Source: Neomoorella carbonis (lineage in GTDB: Bacteria; Bacillota; DSM-521; Neomoorellales; Neomoorellaceae). Taken from it: a stretch of 64,000 nucleotides of DNA. Position numbers and translations under genes: made by a program. The stretch covers positions 1,364,001 to 1,428,000 of the forward strand of contig NZ_CP136420.1 in assembly GCF_045278715.1 (NCBI RefSeq), read 5' to 3'. The notes below the pieces were generated by a model. It had not been told where the DNA came from and did no database searches. It worked only from the letters and a program-made list of their open reading frames with translations. Shown piece by piece: positions 43,719 to 52,483 of the stretch; the first letter of the stretch is position 1; each line of letters begins with the position of its first letter.

Positions 43719-46235
43719 CTATTCAGCAAGAACCGGCAGGTTTTTAAACTGGTCATATTGTTTGGCCAGGTCGGCATTGGCCTTTTCCACCTGGGCTAGG
43801 AGCTGGTTGGCCCGGCCGGCATCTCCCTGGTGGTAGGCGAGTATTGCCTGCCAGAGCTGGACTTCGGCCTTTATTTGAGGATCGCCCGCGGCGGCGTTAA
43901 GATTGACTGCCGCTTCCCGTTCCTGCCCCAGGAAGTACTGGCCAATGGCCGCCCGGAGATGGATGGCCGGGCTCAAGGTTACCCCACCGGGCTGGTGCAG
44001 GTCTTTGAATTCTCCCAGGCTATCTTCTTTTTCCTTGACGGCCGCCGGCAGGGCCGCCGCCTGCTGGAACATCCGCCGCGCCTTATCCTGCTGGCCGGCC
44101 TGTAGATAGTTAATACCGGCGGCAGTATAAGCCTGACCCAGATTCTCCCAGGTGGCCCCCACCCAGGGGGCAACCTGCCGGGCGCGTTCCATGGTAGCCA
44201 GGGCCTGCTCTATTGCCCCATCCTGCCAGTAGGCTTCGGCCAGGCGGTTCAAGACCGCCAGGTTATAGGGATCTTTTTTGCTGGCAGCCAGGGCCTGGGC
44301 CAGGGCCTCTTTAGTTTTCCCTTCCTTCAGGTAAATGCCGGCCAGATCACTGTTATAGGACGCTGTAAATGGATCATATCGGCCGGCTTCTTCCAGGTAA
44401 GAGGCCGTAGCCCGGAGGTTGTTGCGCTGCAGGGCAGCAGCCGCCTGGCGGGCGCTGGCCACGCCGGCCAGGTAAGACACGCTGAAAAGGACGATAACCA
44501 AGGTTGCCAGGGCTGCTCCTGTAACGTAAGCTACCTGTTTGTTTTTAAATACTGCCGCGGCCAGGGCCGGCTCCGGGCCCAGGCGCTGTCCTTCTATACC
44601 CCTGGCCAGGCCGAAGCAGGCCCAGAGCATCATGGAGACGGCTCCCAGGGCCAGGTCGAAATCAATGGCCGCATGGAGGCCGAGGTTCAAGGCGGCCATA
44701 CCTATAGCTAAGGTCTGGAGGCGTTCTGTACCGCGGTAAAATCGGTAGTTACCCAGGGTAGCCAGCAGGAAAAGCAGCCATATAATTCCCAGTACCGTGA
44801 TGCCTGCCATCCCGGTTTCTACGGCTACCTGGGCATAATCGTTGTGCACCTGGGTGGAATTATAAAAATAACTCTGGTACTGGCGGTAGGCTGCTTCCCA
44901 GCCACCACCGCCAAAACCGAGGACGGGGCGTTCCCGGACCATCTTCAGCGCGTCCCCCGTCCAGATCAGCCGTTCCCGGCTGCTTTTGGTTTCCAGGTTG
45001 ATGTCCTGGAGGCGGGTCATAATCTGGGGCGGCAGGATGCGGGTCAGGACACCGGCCGGCTGCCTGTCCCCTCCTACCGGGGTTACGGCCAGCTGGTGCC
45101 GGGCGGAAAAGACCCCGGCTCCCACCAGAAACACCAGAACGGCCACCCCGGCTGCCAGCCGCGCTCTGGGAGTCCGCAAGCTCCAGCCGGCTCCATGGAT
45201 AATTAGCTGGCCGGCAAAGGCCACCAGCAGTCCCAGGGCAAACCAGCTCCAGGCCGGACCATAGGCTTTAGCAACGGCCAGGGGAATAAAGCGGGCATTG
45301 CCTGCCAGGGCGGCGGCGCTGCTGGTCACCAGGTGGGCCAGGGTATTCAGACGGTAGCCCTTTGGCGCCAGAAGCCAGTAAAGGAACACCACCACCGGGA
45401 AAACGAGGTAAGCCCCCCGGGAGCCCGTCCCCAGGAAAACCATAAGCAACAGATAGTTGGCCGCTGCGTATAAATACCGCTGGCGGCTGCCGGATTGGGC
45501 CCAGAGGTAAAAACCGATGATACTGCCGGCACCGACGTAACTGGCCAGGGCGTTGGGGTACTGCAAAGTGGAAAAGAAACGCCCGCCGACAAACCCATCT
45601 TTAATATAAACAATCCCGGTGGCACTGAGCAAAGCCGCCAGGGCGACTCCTACTGTGGCCAGGTAAAGGGCATGGAGCAGGTAGAGGGTACGGCGCTGGC
45701 CGCCGAGGCGGGAAGTCAGCCAGAAGGTTAAAAAGTAGAGGAGGAGCTTGGCCACTTCCGCCACGGCCAGGCTGCGGCTGGCCGGCTTGACGGCTGCCAG
45801 GATATAAACTACTACCAGGGCCGCGGCTGCAAAATCTAAAGGCCGGTTCAGGAAGGATACTTCCCGCCGGGACAGCTTCCACAGGTAAGTAAGAAAAAAC
45901 AAAACGGCGGCAAACAGCAAGGTCCAGCGCTGCTCTACCGGGAAAAAGAGGCCGCGAAAAAAAGGCGGGTAAAAGAGGAGCACCATCAGGCCGGCAAAGG
46001 CCAGCAGAAATAAAGTCTGGTTACCCCCGGACGGCCAGAACGGCTCCCCGGTGCTGCTTTTTGCCTTGGCGCGGCGCCAGGGGATTACCGGCATACTGGC
46101 CTCAGGGTTAACTTCAACTTTATTTGCCGTTTGCTTCTTCCCGCCCTTGGTGGCACTTGTTAAGGGGATTACTTTGCCTTTTCTATGTGCTTCTTTTACA
46201 GATGCTTCCCCAATCTTGTTTTTGCTCCGTGCCAT
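43719..46235 (-). CDS. O-antigen ligase-like membrane protein with TPR repeats
   Basis: An 838-residue protein. A basic N-terminal tail of about 70 residues precedes some 12 membrane helices. The Wzy_C/WaaL loop holds SRERLIWTGDALKMVRERPVLGFGGGGWEAAYRQYQS..QVHNDYAQVAVETG, with the conserved arginine and histidine of glycan ligases. The last 230 residues are tetratricopeptide repeats. It probably transfers or polymerises a surface polysaccharide or glycosylates protein. No glycosyltransferases are adjacent. Confidence 0.85.
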   Translation of the reverse strand: MARSKNKIGEASVKEAHRKGKVIPLTSATKGGKKQTANKVEVNPEASMPVIPWRRAKAKSSTGEPFWPSGGNQTLFLLAFAGLMVLLFYPPFFRGLFFPVEQRWTLLFAAVLFFLTYLWKLSRREVSFLNRPLDFAAAALVVVYILAAVKPASRSLAVAEVAKLLLYFLTFWLTSRLGGQRRTLYLLHALYLATVGVALAALLSATGIVYIKDGFVGGRFFSTLQYPNALASYVGAGSIIGFYLWAQSGSRQRYLYAAANYLLLMVFLGTGSRGAYLVFPVVVFLYWLLAPKGYRLNTLAHLVTSSAAALAGNARFIPLAVAKAYGPAWSWFALGLLVAFAGQLIIHGAGWSLRTPRARLAAGVAVLVFLVGAGVFSARHQLAVTPVGGDRQPAGVLTRILPPQIMTRLQDINLETKSSRERLIWTGDALKMVRERPVLGFGGGGWEAAYRQYQSYFYNSTQVHNDYAQVAVETGMAGITVLGIIWLLFLLATLGNYRFYRGTERLQTLAIGMAALNLGLHAAIDFDLALGAVSMMLWACFGLARGIEGQRLGPEPALAAAVFKNKQVAYVTGAALATLVIVLFSVSYLAGVASARQAAAALQRNNLRATASYLEEAGRYDPFTASYNSDLAGIYLKEGKTKEALAQALAASKKDPYNLAVLNRLAEAYWQDGAIEQALATMERARQVAPWVGATWENLGQAYTAAGINYLQAGQQDKARRMFQQAAALPAAVKEKEDSLGEFKDLHQPGGVTLSPAIHLRAAIGQYFLGQEREAAVNLNAAAGDPQIKAEVQLWQAILAYHQGDAGRANQLLAQVEKANADLAKQYDQFKNLPVLAE

Positions 46236-46441
46236 GGCCAGACCCCTTTCAACTCATGTCTACCTAAATTCATTCGCCGCTTCTTTATTCTTTTCCTGCT
46301 AAAATAAAAAGATAGCCGGGCAAGGTGAATGCCAGGTATCGTAACTCTACCGCTGGCTTTGGCGCATCTTTTTGACGACCAGGACTTAAGGTGTTATGCT
46401 AAAGACGGAATGATAAAGCCGGATGAATTTTCGAGAAGCGA

Positions 46442-47479
46442 GTGATCATAATGATAACTGCCCTTCTCCTCACAGTTAGTACCGGGTGGCTTGCTTTGCG
46501 CCGGGCCGGGAAAAAGGCCGGGCGCAAAGCCATTTATACCATTCTCGCTTTTATCCTGTTCCTGGTTACTGCCTGTGGCAACCTTACCGGAAAACAGCCC
46601 CCTACGCCGGCCGACCAGTCGTACCAGCCGGGAGCGCAAACAGCTTTTCCTGCACCAGAAGCCGCGTCTGGCCCCTCGCCGTCCCAAGAAAACCCGCCGG
46701 GTTCTTCAACCCCACCGGCTGAAAGCGGCAAGCTACGCGTCCACTACCTGGATGTGGGTCAGGGGGATGCCATCCTGGTGCAGTTGCCTGATGGCAAGAA
46801 CATTTTAATCGACAGTGGCACCGGTGAAGCCGGGCCGGGGGTGGTCCGGGAATTGAAGCAGTACAGTGTTAAGAAACTGGATTATGTGATAGGAACCCAT
46901 CCCCATGAAGACCATATCGGCGGCCTGGACCTGGTAATAAACAGTTTCCAGGTGGGCAAGGTTTACCTACCCAGGGTGACCCATAATACCGACGCCTACA
47001 TGGATCTCCTGCTGGCTATAAAAAATAAGGGCCTCAAGGCCACGGAGGCAAAAGCCGGCGTTGCGCTGCCCCTGGATATGGGCATCCAGGCCCTTTTTGT
47101 CAGCCCGGCGAAAAGCAATTATGAGGATCTAAACGATTATAGCGCCGTCCTGCACCTTACCTACGGGCAAACGGCCTTTCTCTTTACCGGCGACGCCGGT
47201 ACTACCGCCGAGGAGGAAATGCTGGCCAGCGGCAGGCCTCTCAAGGCTGATGTACTGAAAGTAGCCCACCACGGCTCCCGGTATGCTACCAGTACTGCTT
47301 TTCTCAAAGCTGTGGCTCCCAGGTATGCTGTTATCTCCGTGGGTAAAGGTAATGACTACGGCCATCCCCATGTCCAGACCCTGCAACGCCTGCAAAAAGC
47401 CGGGGTTAAAATCTACCGCACCGACCGGGATGGTACCATAACGGCCGTTTCCGACGGCCGGAAGGTGACTATACAGTAG
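46442..47479 (+). CDS. Lipoprotein with ComEC-type metallo-beta-lactamase domain
   Basis: A 345-residue secreted hydrolase. An N-terminal hydrophobic segment ends in a lipobox (FLVTAC), so it is a membrane-tethered lipoprotein. A proline-rich linker follows. The MBL domain has DVGQGDAILVQLPDG, GTHPHEDHIGGLD (zinc HxHxDH), LFTGDAG and VLKVAHHGS, as in the C-terminal nuclease domain of ComEC/Rec2. A role in DNA or phosphodiester hydrolysis is likely. It may start at GTG 46442 or ATG 46451. DUF3006 follows. Confidence 0.87.
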   Translation: MIIMITALLLTVSTGWLALRRAGKKAGRKAIYTILAFILFLVTACGNLTGKQPPTPADQSYQPGAQTAFPAPEAASGPSPSQENPPGSSTPPAESGKLRVHYLDVGQGDAILVQLPDGKNILIDSGTGEAGPGVVRELKQYSVKKLDYVIGTHPHEDHIGGLDLVINSFQVGKVYLPRVTHNTDAYMDLLLAIKNKGLKATEAKAGVALPLDMGIQALFVSPAKSNYEDLNDYSAVLHLTYGQTAFLFTGDAGTTAEEEMLASGRPLKADVLKVAHHGSRYATSTAFLKAVAPRYAVISVGKGNDYGHPHVQTLQRLQKAGVKIYRTDRDGTITAVSDGRKVTIQ

Positions 47480-47558
47480 CTTTGTAAGGCCAGGTCGAAG
47501 GCATTCCTGTTGTTGTCTAGACCTGCCTGAGGCAAAGTAAAATGAAAGGAGTAGAATA

Positions 47559-47774
47559 ATGCCCCGCCGGGAATTGCTGGTCATCGATCGTTTTGAGGAA
47601 GACATGGCCGTAATTGAATACGGCCGCCACACCTTTACCCTGCCCCGCTCCCTCCTGCCACGGGCCGCCAAAGAGGGTGACGTCATCAAACTCGCCGTCG
47701 TCCTGGATCCAGAAGCCACTGCCCGGCGCAAAAAAGAAGTCCGCTCCCTGGCGGACGACGTGTTTGAGGGGTAG
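47559..47774 (+). CDS. DUF3006 protein
   Basis: 71 residues: ELLVIDRFEEDMAVIEYGRHTFTLPRSLLPRAAKEGDVI. This fits DUF3006, small beta-rich proteins often found after ComEC-like hydrolases, as here. AAAGGAG lies 7 bp before the ATG. Function unknown. Confidence 0.82.
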   Translation: MPRRELLVIDRFEEDMAVIEYGRHTFTLPRSLLPRAAKEGDVIKLAVVLDPEATARRKKEVRSLADDVFEG

Positions 47775-47785
47775 AAGCTTAATGA

Positions 47786-48226
47786 TTACCGGGCTGCATC
47801 CACAATGGCCCTGATTTTAGCGTCCACCTGTGAGGCTATTTCTTCCAGGCCGGCTTCGGGATAAAATTTAGCCAGCACGGTGGGCCGCAGGGCGCTGATA
47901 TAAGTCTTGCCGTCCCGGGTGTAGACATTTATTTTACAGGGCATCATCAAGCTAATCAGGACGTCTTTTGCCAGAACTTCATGGGCGTAGCGGGCATTGC
48001 AGATTTCAATAATTTTCAGTGGTTCAGAAGCGTAGCCTTTGCTTTTCAGGGTGGCCTGGACATCGTGGATATGCTGCACCTTCATGCCTTGCGCGGCAGT
48101 AGCTTCTTCCACGGCAGCCACGGCGGCGTCAAAATTTTTTTCAGTTGTCACGGTGTAGCTGATGTCTTGGTAATCCATGCCAAATGCCTCCTTCACTTGT
48201 TGGCCTGTAGTAAGTCTGGCTTTCAT
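47786..48226 (-). CDS. DUF302 family protein
   Basis: 146 residues. The DUF302 core is visible: EKNFDAAVAAVEEATAAQGMKVQHIHDVQATLKSKG, then LKIIEICNARYAHEVLAKDVLISLMMPCKINVY. Members are small alpha-beta proteins of unknown, possibly redox- or metal-linked function. It runs convergent to the DUF3006 gene, 12 bp away. Confidence 0.85.
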   Translation of the reverse strand: MKARLTTGQQVKEAFGMDYQDISYTVTTEKNFDAAVAAVEEATAAQGMKVQHIHDVQATLKSKGYASEPLKIIEICNARYAHEVLAKDVLISLMMPCKINVYTRDGKTYISALRPTVLAKFYPEAGLEEIASQVDAKIRAIVDAAR

Positions 48227-48323
48227 TGTTGAACTTTATAAATACCTTTCGACTTTACTATAATACTACTATCTTGATTCGCTGTCAATTTAACCTGTTT
48301 TCAAAACGCCGGGAATCCCAGTA

Positions 48324-49136
48324 TTAGCTGCTTTTCGCCAGGGCAATAAGGCTCCTTACGGCCTGGTAGGCTTCCAGGTAATCGGCTCCCGTATAAGTTA
48401 CGGTAACGGCATTAACGCGCTGGCTGCGGGGTAGTATTGCCGCTGCCGCCGCCCGCGCTGCATCGATAAATTTTATTGTTACCGTTGCCGGGGCCGGTGC
48501 CACAAGGGGTTGATAACTTTTTTTGCTCAGGGCTCGGGCTACTCCCTGGCGGATTTTTTCCCTGGCCAGCCGGGGCGGGAGTGACCTGGCGGCGTGGAAA
48601 TTAACTGCTTCTTTAACAATAACGGCTTCTACTTCTTCAAGAATCTTCCTTGCTTCACCGGCCAGGACCTGGTCGCCGCTCACCAGGACCACCGGGACAC
48701 CGAAATAGCCGGCCAGCAGGGCATTCAGGCCCAGTTCCCCCATTTCTTGCCCATTGACCTCCAGGCGGTGGACTACGTCGCTGTAGGTGTGGGCCAGGAC
48801 GCCCGGGCTGCCGGCCCGGGCATGGTAACCTAGGAAACAGGCTACAGAAAAGCCCCTGTCTATCCCCTCCATCATGCCCATTTTTTTCGGTGCGCCGCTG
48901 ATGAGCTGGGCCCCGGGGTGCAGGTCTTCCGGCGGAATGTTACGCATCCTGCCGTGGGCGTCATTGACGGTTACGCTGGCAGCTCCGGCTTCAAGGGCGC
49001 CGCGGATGGCGGCATTGACTTCAGCCGTCATTAGTCTCTGGGAGCGTGCGTATTCCACCCCGCCTAGGGTTTCCACCTGTTCCCAGGCAGTTATCCCGGC
49101 TACGCCTTCCATATCGGCGGATATGTAGACCCGCAT
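48324..49136 (-). CDS. dppA: M55 family D-aminopeptidase (DppA-like)
   Basis: About 270 residues. It starts MRVYISADMEGVAGI, where D and E bind zinc, followed by VNDAHGRMRN and CFLGYHARAGSPGVLAHTYS with the further histidine ligands. It releases N-terminal D-amino acids from peptides such as cell-wall fragments. The start at 49136 is 10 bp from AAAGGAGG. A longer frame to 49208 overlaps the next gene and is rejected. Confidence 0.9.
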   Translation of the reverse strand: MRVYISADMEGVAGITAWEQVETLGGVEYARSQRLMTAEVNAAIRGALEAGAASVTVNDAHGRMRNIPPEDLHPGAQLISGAPKKMGMMEGIDRGFSVACFLGYHARAGSPGVLAHTYSDVVHRLEVNGQEMGELGLNALLAGYFGVPVVLVSGDQVLAGEARKILEEVEAVIVKEAVNFHAARSLPPRLAREKIRQGVARALSKKSYQPLVAPAPATVTIKFIDAARAAAAAILPRSQRVNAVTVTYTGADYLEAYQAVRSLIALAKSS

Positions 49137-49204
49137 CCCTGCCATTCCTCCTTTGTGACGGGTGAATGTCAAAAGGGCCTGACCGGCCCCTAAGAACAAC
49201 TCCT

Positions 49205-49507
49205 TCATGATTTATGGATATAATGGTAACCGAGTTTGGTAATATGCTCGCCAATGATTTCCAGGCTTATCTGGGGTAAATAATAGGTAATCACCACCCA
49301 GCGACGTTCGAGGACGACATTGACGCTAATTACTCCCGGCAGGCTGCCCAGGGCATTACTAATTTTTTTGGCATCTTCCCCGGTGCGCATATCGCTTACA
49401 ATCAGGGTCATGGTTACCTGCCGGAGGTCAGGGGTATAACCATGATGCCAATTTTGTCCCTGTTGCCCGGCCAGAATTTCTGCGGCCCGCTGGCTGTACC
49501 AGCTCAT
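49205..49507 (-). CDS. Small ferredoxin-fold (HMA-like) protein without metal cysteines
   Basis: 100 residues. After a 30-residue N-terminal part the pattern VTMTLIVSDMRTGEDAKKISNALGSLPGVISVNVVLERRWVVITY looks like the beta-alpha-beta of heavy-metal-associated domains. The CxxC metal site is missing. AGGAGG precedes the ATG. It is next to another small protein of similar fold. Function unknown. Confidence 0.65.
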   Translation of the reverse strand: MSWYSQRAAEILAGQQGQNWHHGYTPDLRQVTMTLIVSDMRTGEDAKKISNALGSLPGVISVNVVLERRWVVITYYLPQISLEIIGEHITKLGYHYIHKS

Positions 49508-49542
49508 TCTTTTATCCTCCTTAATTTAATTTTTTAGCTTCT

Positions 49543-49561
49543 GGTGAGCATCCTGCTCACC
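49543..49561. other. Short perfect hairpin between two small genes
   Basis: GGTGAGCA-tcc-TGCTCACC. There is no T run directly after it on either strand, so it could be an mRNA processing or stability element more than a terminator. Confidence 0.4.
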
Positions 49562-49571
49562 CTCCTTCCCC

Positions 49572-49850
49572 TCAGGGACTCAGACGCCGGAACTCAACTC
49601 CCTTTTGCAGCAATAAATAGTCCATAAAAGAAGGTGTAATCCTTTCCGGGTCATAGATAATTTTAACCATATTGGCCCGGCCCTCCCGGGGTAGCTGGAT
49701 TTCCTTTACCAGGGCTGCCAGGGTATAATAGATTGTTTCCCGGATGACCGGCATTTCAAGGTTGGGTATAATATAGGTAACTTCCTGGTGCCGGCCCGGT
49801 CGGAATTTTTCCTGGCGGGCATCTATCCACATTCTTACCTTCGGTTCCAT
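49572..49850 (-). CDS. Small ferredoxin-fold-like protein, function unknown
   Basis: 92 residues. EVTYIIPNLEMPVIRETIYYTLAALVKEIQLPREGRANMVKIIYDPERITPSFMDYLLLQKG suggests an HMA-like beta-alpha-beta-beta-alpha-beta fold with no metal-binding cysteines. AGGTGAGAG precedes the start. It is probably co-transcribed with the gene at 49205-49507. Confidence 0.6.
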   Translation of the reverse strand: MEPKVRMWIDARQEKFRPGRHQEVTYIIPNLEMPVIRETIYYTLAALVKEIQLPREGRANMVKIIYDPERITPSFMDYLLLQKGVEFRRLSP

Positions 49851-49980
49851 GCTCTCTCACCTCCAGAGCCCTGCCCTATATTCTATGCATCAACTCACCT
49901 TTTGCCGCCTATTTTTAGGTCCATTCCACCCTTCACCAACATATGCTGTAATAGTGATTTTATGAAATGAGGGGTGAAAG

Positions 49981-51663
49981 ATGGCCAAAATCCTTTTGGG
50001 AAATATTCCCTTATCGTCATGGGAACTTGATGCTTCTAGCAAAACCTTATTTCCAATCATGTGCCGCAGTTTGGGGGTAAGTTTCCTAGAAGATGGTGAA
50101 GGAAACTTTATCCTTAATCCGCCCCTGGCTAATAAGACGATTGTTTTACGTCCTCTGGCCGGCCAGGACCCAACCTTGACGGCCCTGCTAACTACCTTAA
50201 GCCAGGAGCTGCAGGGACAGGGGGCCAATGTTTTAATTGTTCCAGCTACCGCCAGCGACGGGCAGCTCTTCCGTCTATGGCAGACCCAGGTCCTTTTTGC
50301 CTTCTCGCAAAAGGATACTGCCGGTCCAGAACCTGCTTTACGCTTTTTTTACTCGCCCAAAAGACGTGAGGAAAGCCTGGGGTTGATTGCCGCCCTGGTA
50401 CAGACCATGCTCCGTTCAGGGAGTCCTTTAAGTTATACCATCCCCGGCGCCTGGGAGCATTTTAAAAACTTCCGCTACCGCCGCCTTTTAAATAATGCAG
50501 AAGTACCCTCTATCTTAATTGAATTTTGCCAGGTTCACCTGGACCCGGAATTTATTCACAACATAACGACGTGGCTGGTTGAGGGTTTAACCTGGTATTT
50601 CCAGAAACCCCTTGCGGAAGAAACTATTTTTAAGCTGCAATCCCTTTTGCAGCGCTTTCGGGATGCCTGTTTATTACCAAGGTTACCTGAAGGAAGCAAC
50701 TCCCGGGAAAACAAGACAATCCCTGCACAAGACGAGGTTTTGGCTAAAAAAAGCCAGGCCATTTCAAGGGAACCGCAATACCAGGCTTCCGCAACGGAAC
50801 AGGTAAACAAGGAAACTGCGCCTCCGGAAGGGGAACCGACAGCTACGACGCCGGCCGGGCCGTCAGAGGACCCTATTCAGACCGGAGAAAAGAGGGACGC
50901 AGGACCGGGAACCACAGGGGGCGCGGCCCGGGGAGAGATTGGGGGAAAGATGACAGAGTCAGAGGCTATAACAGTCCCTGGAGAGGAAACAGAAGCAGAA
51001 GCTACAACGAACCTGGATGAGGCGGCCATACCCGGCAGAAGCGAAATGCAGGTGCAGGCTGGATTGCCGGAGCAGGATCAAGAACAAGGGCAAGGCTGGG
51101 TAGCAGGGCAAGCAAAGAAATCGCCCCCAAACGAACTCGTGACAACGGAAAGGCACGTAAACCAAGGGGCAACGGGGGCAAAGGATTCAGTTTCCAGTAG
51201 CCTGGCTTCTCCACCGGCACCTTCCGGGCAGATTCATGATGTCCGGAAGGGTAAAGGCCGTCACAGGGGCAATCCCTTTTCCCCTCCCGGTGACGGGCCG
51301 GTGTTTATCTTTAAGCGGCCCCTGGAAGCCAGCCCTGTTCCTGCCATCTTTCCCCAGGAAGTGCTGGAACGCATGGCACCGTTGCACCTCCAGAGCACTT
51401 TTCTGACAGGGAAACAATGGAGTAATGACCTGTCCTCTCCGGTGGCGGGTACGGCCATGGCCAGCCTCACTGTCCGGCAGGCCCCTCAGCCAGGCACAGC
51501 AAAACCGTCAACCCTAAACTTTGAACCAATCAGGACAGAAATGATAGCCCCGGAGACTGGAAATAATGATAGCACCCTGGTGGAACTAAAAAATTTGAGT
51601 GCCGCCCTCCTGGCTCCAAAACAGCCCGGAGAACCCCTAAACGGCGAAGCACCGTCAATTTGA
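49981..51663 (+). CDS. Probable pseudo-amidase (amidase_3-like fold) with long disordered tail
   Basis: 560 residues. The first 225 follow the layout of N-acetylmuramoyl-L-alanine amidases (KTIVLRPLAGQDPTLTALLTTLSQELQGQGANVLIVP and later NNAEVPSILIEFCQVHLDPEF, like the family's PAVLVELGFLSNPE). The zinc histidines of DPGHGG and SLHxN are replaced by RPLAGQD and AFSQK. The remaining 330 residues are low-complexity, rich in Glu, Pro, Gly and Thr. It is probably a binding or scaffold protein of the spore or wall. The fold assignment is mine. Confidence 0.6.
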   Translation: MAKILLGNIPLSSWELDASSKTLFPIMCRSLGVSFLEDGEGNFILNPPLANKTIVLRPLAGQDPTLTALLTTLSQELQGQGANVLIVPATASDGQLFRLWQTQVLFAFSQKDTAGPEPALRFFYSPKRREESLGLIAALVQTMLRSGSPLSYTIPGAWEHFKNFRYRRLLNNAEVPSILIEFCQVHLDPEFIHNITTWLVEGLTWYFQKPLAEETIFKLQSLLQRFRDACLLPRLPEGSNSRENKTIPAQDEVLAKKSQAISREPQYQASATEQVNKETAPPEGEPTATTPAGPSEDPIQTGEKRDAGPGTTGGAARGEIGGKMTESEAITVPGEETEAEATTNLDEAAIPGRSEMQVQAGLPEQDQEQGQGWVAGQAKKSPPNELVTTERHVNQGATGAKDSVSSSLASPPAPSGQIHDVRKGKGRHRGNPFSPPGDGPVFIFKRPLEASPVPAIFPQEVLERMAPLHLQSTFLTGKQWSNDLSSPVAGTAMASLTVRQAPQPGTAKPSTLNFEPIRTEMIAPETGNNDSTLVELKNLSAALLAPKQPGEPLNGEAPSI

Positions 51664-51672
51664 CGGTGCTTC
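51646..51672. terminator. Bidirectional terminator palindrome overlapping a stop codon
   Basis: GAAGCACCGTCAA and TTGACGGTGCTTC flank a single T; the TGA stop of the upstream gene (51661-51663) is inside. It separates convergent genes with only 23 bp between their ends. Confidence 0.75.
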
Positions 51673-51686
51673 GTACTTCCTGCCTT

Positions 51687-52310
51687 CTAGAAACACTGGG
51701 CCGGTGGTGTCGGCGGACAGACGCCGGGAGCAACAGTGCAGGGAGCCGGTACGCAGAAGCCGTAGCTGGGCACCAGGAGCTGGACGGAAAGGATGGTCTT
51801 AATAACAACGCATACCTGGAAATCACAGGTAACGGTGATGTTACCGACACCTACGGCCGAGACGACGCAGTTGCAGAAAAGCAAGGTACTCTCGGAGCAA
51901 TCTACGGTTACTCCTTCAGGAGCGCAGAGGGTGACGACTTTGGTGAAGGTAAAGACACGATTGGCAGTTTCAGCTGGAGCATTGGGGTTGGTCAGGGTTA
52001 TTGGAACAGAGACGACTATGGTCAAAGTTGCAAAATTGCCGGTAGTTGGTACCCGGTTAATCACGTTGCAGGAAATGGTCCCATTCAGTGCACAGGGGAT
52101 AGCCTGCCCTACGGTAAACGTACCGGTAACAAACTCACCAGTAAGACCCGTCGTTACTGTAGTATCCCGGGTACGGCTTTCCACCTGGAAACAGCTGTCA
52201 TAAACCTTGTCAACGACAATACACTCGATACGAGTCGGGGGCGGACATCCTCCCGGCGGGCACAGGCCGGGAGCAACGACGGCCTGCTTGACGCTCGCTT
52301 CATCAGCCAT
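51687..52310 (-). CDS. Cysteine-rich spore-coat-like protein
   Basis: 207 residues with about 18 cysteines. It has a PGLCPPGGCPPPTRIECIVVDKVYDSCFQVE opening, a beta-rich middle (TLTIVVSVPITLTN..) and a PGVCPPTPPAQC tail. The IEC..VDKVYDSCF start resembles DUF3794/SPOCS-like proteins of clostridia. Disulfide cross-linking in a coat or exosporium layer is a fair guess. AAGGAGG precedes the ATG. No signal peptide, as expected for coat proteins. Confidence 0.65.
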   Translation of the reverse strand: MADEASVKQAVVAPGLCPPGGCPPPTRIECIVVDKVYDSCFQVESRTRDTTVTTGLTGEFVTGTFTVGQAIPCALNGTISCNVINRVPTTGNFATLTIVVSVPITLTNPNAPAETANRVFTFTKVVTLCAPEGVTVDCSESTLLFCNCVVSAVGVGNITVTCDFQVCVVIKTILSVQLLVPSYGFCVPAPCTVAPGVCPPTPPAQCF

Positions 52311-52483
52311 GTTTGAACTTACCTCCTTGCCAGCAAATATTTCGGGTTAATGCCTGGTATATAATATTGACCTCAACGAGTGGATGTTACCGGGAAAACA
52401 TATTTTGCTGCCGGCAATCAAAATTATATTTTTCTGCCAGGAAAGCATATGCATTAGTTAGGTAGCCGCGGTCCAGGGAGGTG

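Noticed and set aside
51660..52316. Plus-strand ORF of 218 residues
   Set aside because: Antisense to the cysteine-rich gene at 51687-52310, which has the ribosome binding site and a coherent composition.
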